A stretch of DNA of 64,000 nt from assembly GCF_026683955.1 (NCBI RefSeq), contig NZ_CP113343.1, forward strand, positions 1,612,001 to 1,676,000, in the 5' to 3' direction. Below the pieces are notes generated by a model. It was not told the DNA's origin and searched no databases. It saw nothing but the letters and a program-made list of their open reading frames with translations. Within the stretch, counting starts at the first letter, position 1, and every line of letters starts with the position of its first letter. This DNA is from Arthrobacter sp. MMS18-M83 (GTDB lineage Bacteria > Actinomycetota > Actinomycetes > Actinomycetales > Micrococcaceae). Positions 60,282 through 64,000 of this stretch are shown piece by piece. The position numbers and the translations under genes were made by a program.

Positions 60282-61637
60282 TTAGAGCTTGCCGAATTCT
60301 TCGCGGACCGGCTTGTAGGTGTTGTCGTCCTGGTACTTGTAGATACCGATGTAGGCCTCGGTCGGGTCGCCGTTGGCAGCAAAGGTCACGGGACCAGACT
60401 TGCCGTCGTAGTCGATGTCCTTGCCTTGGCGAAGCAACGTCACGCAGCTTGGGAAGTCATAGCACTTCACGCCGTCCTTGGAGACGTCCTGGAGGTGCTT
60501 GGCAATGTCCACGCCCTTCGTGCTCTTCGCTTCTTCCGTTGCCAGGGCGATCAGGTTGACAGCGTCCCAGGATTCACCCGCGTAGCTGTAGTCCTTCAGG
60601 CTCGGGTCAATGGCCAGGAGCTGCTTCTTGAAGTCATCCTTCGCGAAGGTGCCCGGGATGGTGCCCTGGGCTCCGGTCATCGTGCCTGGCTTGAAGTCCT
60701 TGCTGTAGTCGGAGGTGTTGCCGTCAACCATGAACAACTGCGTTGGCTTGACGCCCTTGCCTGTCAGGAGGGGAACGATGCTCTTGGCCTGGTCGAAGGA
60801 AATCAGGGCGATCGCGTCCGGCTTGGCTGCAATTACCTTGTCCACCTGGCTGCTGAACTGGGAGTCGCCTTCATTGAAGAGTTCCTCCGCAACAACCTTT
60901 CCACCGGCCGCTTCGAACGCGGACTTCACGTTCTTCTGCAGGCCAGTACCATAGGCGTCGTTCAAGACGATCATGCCCAGGGTCTGGGCACCGCAGGATG
61001 CCATGTAGTTTCCGAGGACCTTGCCCTGTAGGACGTCAGAGGGGGCGGTGCGCCAGTAGAGGCCCTTGTCGTCCCAGGTACTGAAGTCCGGCGAGGTGTT
61101 GGCCGGGGAGAACTGGATGACGCCAGCGCCAGTGATCTGGTTGATCACGGTCTTGGAAACGCCCGAAGACGCTGCACCGACGATAGCGCTGACTCCCTGG
61201 CCGAGAAGGGCCGTGGTCGATTGGGTAGCGATATCTGTCTTCGTGTCACCGGAATCACGGTGGATCACCTCGACCGGGTGGCCGAGGACCCCGCCTGCGT
61301 CATTGATCTGCTTGATGGCAAGGTTCACGCCAGCGATTTCGGGCGGGCCGAGGAAGGCCAGTGAGCCGGTCGTAGGCAGAAGCGAACCGATCTTCAATGG
61401 CGCTGCGGAAGTGGTGGTCGAGGGAGGCACGGGACCGGTAGTGGTTGCGGTCTGGCTTGCGCCAGCGCCTGCTCCCGCACTGGGTGCGGGACAAGAGACG
61501 CCTGCAGGCGCGGCGGAGCTGCTTCCAGTGGAGCTCGGTGTGGATGATCCACCACAGGCCGTGGCTAGAAGAGCGACGCCGATGCCAAGCGCGGTGAGCT
61601 TGGCCGCACGGGGCGCCGCATGGGAAAGATCAAACAT
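60282..61637 (-). CDS. ABC substrate-binding lipoprotein (LivJ/LivK type)
   Basis: This 451-residue lipoprotein has signal peptide and lipobox LLATACGG (Cys about 28), then about 60 low-complexity Ser/Thr/Ala/Pro residues. A type I periplasmic-binding fold follows, starting LKIGSLLPTTGSLAFLGPPE and including AVREINDAGG-like LAIKQINDAGGVLGHPVEV, VGAASSGVSKTV and FDQAKSIVPLL. Such proteins bind branched-chain or other amino acids, sometimes amides or aromatic acids. It converges with livHMGF and is surely its binding protein. A Crp-type palindrome lies about 100 bases upstream. Confidence 0.9.
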   Translation of the reverse strand: MFDLSHAAPRAAKLTALGIGVALLATACGGSSTPSSTGSSSAAPAGVSCPAPSAGAGAGASQTATTTGPVPPSTTTSAAPLKIGSLLPTTGSLAFLGPPEIAGVNLAIKQINDAGGVLGHPVEVIHRDSGDTKTDIATQSTTALLGQGVSAIVGAASSGVSKTVINQITGAGVIQFSPANTSPDFSTWDDKGLYWRTAPSDVLQGKVLGNYMASCGAQTLGMIVLNDAYGTGLQKNVKSAFEAAGGKVVAEELFNEGDSQFSSQVDKVIAAKPDAIALISFDQAKSIVPLLTGKGVKPTQLFMVDGNTSDYSKDFKPGTMTGAQGTIPGTFAKDDFKKQLLAIDPSLKDYSYAGESWDAVNLIALATEEAKSTKGVDIAKHLQDVSKDGVKCYDFPSCVTLLRQGKDIDYDGKSGPVTFAANGDPTEAYIGIYKYQDDNTYKPVREEFGKL

Positions 61638-61739
61638 GAATTGTCTCCTCGATCGAGAGAGGTGCGATCTACCTTTAAATGCGATTGATCAGGTGTTCCT
61701 GAATAAGACTCAAACTAATGCAATTGAACCGGGAACATA

Positions 61740-61755
61740 AGTGATTCAGGTCACA
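61740..61755. promoter_or_regulatory. Crp/GlxR-type operator candidate upstream of binding protein
   Basis: AGTGATTCAGGTCACA matches TGTGA-N6-TCACA in nine of ten conserved positions. It lies 103 bases upstream of the binding-protein ATG on the minus strand, a usual distance for cAMP-receptor control in actinobacteria. No regulator gene is adjacent, so this rests on sequence alone. Confidence 0.4.
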
Positions 61756-61863
61756 GCCCTATAACACTCGTTGCATGGGGGAAATCTTATGGTCAGCCGG
61801 GAGTACCTTCGGACCCTTGCGGCGAGTCCACGGCCATCCGCGCCGTCGCAAGGAATGCAAGCG

Positions 61864-61937
61864 TGCCCCAGCCGGGACTCGAACCCGGACTGAGCGGATT
61901 TTAAGTCCGCTGCCTCTGCCGATTGGGCTACTGGGGC
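61864..61937 (-). tRNA. tRNA with anticodon UAA (Leu), short variable loop
   Basis: On the minus strand the 74-base molecule has acceptor GCCCCAG/CTGGGGC, anticodon stem GCGGA/TCCGC with loop CTTAAAA (anticodon TAA) and T-arm CCGGGTTCGAGTCCCGG, with discriminator A. CCA is not encoded. By anticodon it should read UUA as leucine. The variable loop is only five bases (TCAGT), whereas bacterial leucine tRNAs normally have a long variable arm, as the tRNA-Leu at 16404 does. Confidence 0.85.
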
Positions 61938-61976
61938 GCCCGGATAATGGTAACCCAGCCCGCGGCCGGGTACGCG

Positions 61977-62921
61977 TCAAAGGCCAGGAGTCCGGCGCCC
62001 CTGGAGCGCTTCGAACGGCTCTGCATAGCGGAAGGTGCCGCTGACGCCGTCGGGCCATGTCGTAAGAGGCAACAACTGGAAATGGTCTCCCCACACGGGG
62101 TCGGGCGCCGTCACGCCCAGTTGGCTGGCCGGAAGATATCCGAAGCGCGGATAGAAATCAGCGCTGCCCAGCAAGGCGATGCCCGGTTCGCCCGCGTCCT
62201 CGGCCCGTCGGGCGGTCTCCTTCAAGAGCGCAGATCCGATGCCGCGCCGCTGCAGGTGCGGCTGGACGCTGATGGGGCCGAGTCCCAAAAGTTCGAGATT
62301 TCCGAGCCAAGCGCGGGTGCTGATGATGTGCCCCACGATCTCCCCGCCGATCTCGGCCACGATGCTGAACTCGGGAAGATACCCGTCGCAGTCGAATAGT
62401 TCGCGCAACAGCTTCACTTCCGCCGGGATTCCTCCGACCGGCAGTCCGGTGACCGGGCTGATCGAGAACGCGCTGGCTGTCAGCTCCAGGATCTCCTCAC
62501 GGTCAGCTGGCATCTCCGTCCGCAGGACCAGCCCTTGTGACAGCCGCTGCAGCACCTCCATGGCGTGCCCGCGTTCGGCGGATGGAACCAGCAGGTGGTC
62601 GTGATGGAACCCTGCCAGGACGTTGCAGCTGATACCGGCTGCGGTCAGGGCGGAACTGACGGCTGCCGTCAGGCCCACCGCATCCAGCGCGGAGTGAATC
62701 TGAAGGGTGATCCAGGCGGCCTCGAAGTCGTAGGACAGTCCGAGACGCTCGGCTTCCTCGCGGCGCACCACCACTGTGAGGCCCTCCGCTTCGCGGACAG
62801 CGGCTTCGATGTTGCCCTCAAGCGGTTTGCCATGTGGCCACAACGCGTACACATAGTCGCCGTCGCGAACCACAGGGTGCATGGATGTCAGAAGGGTTGT
62901 CAGATCGCTTTCGCCAGCCAT
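61977..62921 (-). CDS. ACT-domain plus GNAT acetyltransferase fusion
   Basis: The first 130 residues resemble stand-alone ACT-domain proteins of the DUF2241/ACT_7 type (MHPVVRDGDYVYALWP, FEAAWITLQIHSALDAVGLTAAVSSAL, SCNVLAGFHHDHLLVP). The rest (about 140-300) is a GNAT N-acetyltransferase with the acetyl-CoA loop SVQPHLQRRGIGSALLKE (about 218-235) and GSADFYPRFGYLPA, as in the YhbS subgroup. The 314-residue fusion may let an amino acid control acetylation (inference). TAGACT at 62929-62934 on the minus strand, seven bases before the ATG, suggests a leaderless mRNA. It lies just beyond the UAA tRNA. Confidence 0.85.
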   Translation of the reverse strand: MAGESDLTTLLTSMHPVVRDGDYVYALWPHGKPLEGNIEAAVREAEGLTVVVRREEAERLGLSYDFEAAWITLQIHSALDAVGLTAAVSSALTAAGISCNVLAGFHHDHLLVPSAERGHAMEVLQRLSQGLVLRTEMPADREEILELTASAFSISPVTGLPVGGIPAEVKLLRELFDCDGYLPEFSIVAEIGGEIVGHIISTRAWLGNLELLGLGPISVQPHLQRRGIGSALLKETARRAEDAGEPGIALLGSADFYPRFGYLPASQLGVTAPDPVWGDHFQLLPLTTWPDGVSGTFRYAEPFEALQGRRTPGL

Positions 62922-62928
62922 GCTGACA

Positions 62929-62934
62929 AGTCTA
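62929..62934 (-). promoter_or_regulatory. -10 box for leaderless start at 62921
   Basis: On the minus strand TAGACT is followed by seven bases (TGTCAGC) and the ATG. No ribosome-binding site fits in that space, as with the other short-leader genes in this window. Confidence 0.35.
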
Positions 62935-62992
62935 GGATGCGGAGTCGCTGACAGAACCGGCCCCGCCGTCGCGGAGGCCTGGACTTAACGGC

Positions 62993-63029
62993 GACGGCGG
63001 CCGCCTCCGGGTGGGAGACGGCCGCCGTC
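62993..63029 (-). terminator. Terminator downstream of ndh
   Basis: GACGGCGGCCG and CGGCCGCCGTC pair perfectly over 11 bases around a 15-base loop, 22 bases past the ndh stop. On the minus strand GCCGTTAAGTCC follows, so there is no long T-run. Confidence 0.6.
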
Positions 63030-63050
63030 GTCAGGACTGCTTCGGTATCG

Positions 63051-64000
63051 CTACTTGGCGTCAGCCGTAACCGGGGCCTTGGCCTCGGCTGGCTCAGCAG
63101 CCGGAGCGGGAGCCGGCGCAGCAGCCGGCTTGGGGGCCGGGGTCGCTGCGGACACGAACGCGCCGCGCGGGTTGTCGAGGTCCATCAGCTGGGTGGTGTC
63201 GCGTCCCATGATCATGCCCAGGAGCCAGTTGAAGATGACACGGACCTTGCGCTCACCGGTGGGGATGGCCAAGCCGTGGTAGCCGCGGTGGGCCAGCCAG
63301 GCGAGACCGCCCTTGAGGCCGATCCGGCCCAGGAGGTTGATGTTGGCAACGCCCTTCCATTCGCCGAAACCGGCAACCGCACCGAGGTTCTTGTGCTTGT
63401 AATCGCCCATGGGTTTGTCCCAGCGGGAGGCCCACAAGTTCTTGGCGAGGCGCTTGGCCTGGCGGAGTGCGTGCTGGGCGTTCGGAACGCAGGTACCGTC
63501 CGGCAGGCCGCTGCCAGTGAGGTCCGGGACGGCGGCGATGTCGCCGGCGGCCCAGGCGTTGTCGATGATGCCTTCGTCGCCCGCGATGCGGAGGTCCGGC
63601 AGAACACGGACTCGTCCGCGGGGCTCCAGCGGGAAGTCGGTGGAACGGATCATCGGGTTGGCCTGCACACCTGCCGTCCACACGAGGGTGTCGGCTTCGA
63701 ATTCCTGGGCGGGAGTCTTGTCCGGCAGGTTGATGAGCTTCAGGCTACCCTCGGCGTTGTCGAGGGAGGTGTTGAGCAGGACCTCGATGCCGCGGCTGCG
63801 CAGGTGTTCAACTACCCATTCGGCCTGGGCAGCGGTGACCTCGGGCATGATGCGGCCCATGGCTTCGACGAGAACGAAGCGGATTTCTTCCTGGCGGATG
63901 CGGGAGTTGTTCTTGACGGCGGCGCGGGCGAGGTCTTCCATCTCGGTGATGCACTCGATACCGGCGAAGCCGCCACCCACAACCACGAAGGTCAGGGCCT
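63051..64000 (-). CDS. ndh: Type II NADH:quinone oxidoreductase (C-terminal part)
   Basis: The frame is open from the window edge (EALTFVVVGGGFAGIE in sequence) to the stop at 63051, so the N-terminus with the FAD-binding loop is missing. Visible are the NAD(P)H-binding GGGFAGIECITEMEDLA, the flavin-domain motif LVWTAGVQANPM, NAWAAGDIAAVPD (C-terminal FAD motif) and a membrane-facing segment ending VIFNWLLGMIMGRDTTQL. The tail is Ala/Pro-rich. NDH-2 enzymes pass electrons from NADH to menaquinone without pumping protons. It lies downstream of nothing visible here. Confidence 0.88.
   Translation of the reverse strand, partial: ALTFVVVGGGFAGIECITEMEDLARAAVKNNSRIRQEEIRFVLVEAMGRIMPEVTAAQAEWVVEHLRSRGIEVLLNTSLDNAEGSLKLINLPDKTPAQEFEADTLVWTAGVQANPMIRSTDFPLEPRGRVRVLPDLRIAGDEGIIDNAWAAGDIAAVPDLTGSGLPDGTCVPNAQHALRQAKRLAKNLWASRWDKPMGDYKHKNLGAVAGFGEWKGVANINLLGRIGLKGGLAWLAHRGYHGLAIPTGERKVRVIFNWLLGMIMGRDTTQLMDLDNPRGAFVSAATPAPKPAAAPAPAPAAEPAEAKAPVTADAK

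Overview
The window is high-GC actinobacterial chromosome. It is most like the Micrococcaceae (Arthrobacter / Paenarthrobacter group): mycothiol amidase (Mca), CrgA, a class E sortase, the fhaA-fhaB-pstP-rodA-pbpA-pknA-pknB cell-wall signalling cluster beside a tRNA-Leu, many ATGA start/stop overlaps, and several start codons placed 6-7 bases after a TANNNT box. In actinobacteria the crgA to fhaA cluster usually lies tens of kilobases from oriC, so this is probably the origin-proximal part of the chromosome (inference; dnaA and dnaN are not in the window).

Layout. 0-10 kb: a partial alpha/beta hydrolase, a small secreted protein, a RelA/SpoT-type alarmone synthetase, a frameshifted bile-acid/sodium symporter, a molybdate operon (regulator-modA-modB-modC) that runs on into a LysR ligand-domain protein and a short LacI protein, two hypothetical proteins and a GntR regulator. 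9.8-16.3 kb: a 5-oxoprolinase operon (pxpA, fused pxpBC, biotin carboxylase-BCCP), then putrescine oxidase divergent from a TetR regulator with a palindromic operator between them. 16.4-28.6 kb: tRNA-Leu(CAG), the Ser/Thr kinase-phosphatase-SEDS-PBP operon, a frameshifted pabA/trpG, an unlisted 56-residue membrane protein, sortase E and crgA. 28.6-31.6 kb: an alkylation-repair locus (MGMT, ECF sigma factor, second MGMT, AlkB, Tag) in which the sigma factor sits inside the overlapping repair genes. 31.6-33.3 kb: a dense cluster of DnaA-box-like 9-mers, then an ArsR regulator and a zinc-type CDF exporter. 33.4-39.6 kb: a second SEDS (RodA/FtsW) paralogue, then an MFS transporter gene cut in two by about 3.4 kb of foreign DNA (an IS110-type element with a nonsense codon, and two cargo genes).

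39.8-51 kb: TrhA (hemolysin III family), a DUF255/thioredoxin-fold protein, Mca, a DUF4307-like protein, greA, an IS481-family element inserted in an intergenic palindrome with a 15-bp target duplication, rhomboid protease, ilvA, an AI-2E family transporter with an in-frame stop, and galM. 51-64 kb: galT-galK, a thiolase, a Bax-inhibitor-1 family protein, a complete branched-chain amino-acid type ABC importer (livH with an added secreted domain, livM, livG, livF, and a convergent substrate-binding lipoprotein), a tRNA with anticodon UAA and a short variable loop, an ACT-GNAT fusion, and the C-terminal part of a type II NADH dehydrogenase.

Five genes are visibly broken: symporter, pabA, MFS, IS110 transposase and AI-2E transporter. 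Two carry in-frame nonsense codons, which are less typical of sequencing indels. Candidates for something under-described are the ECF-sigma/MGMT/AlkB/Tag module, the DnaA-box cluster far from dnaA, the short-variable-loop UAA tRNA, and the LivH fusion.
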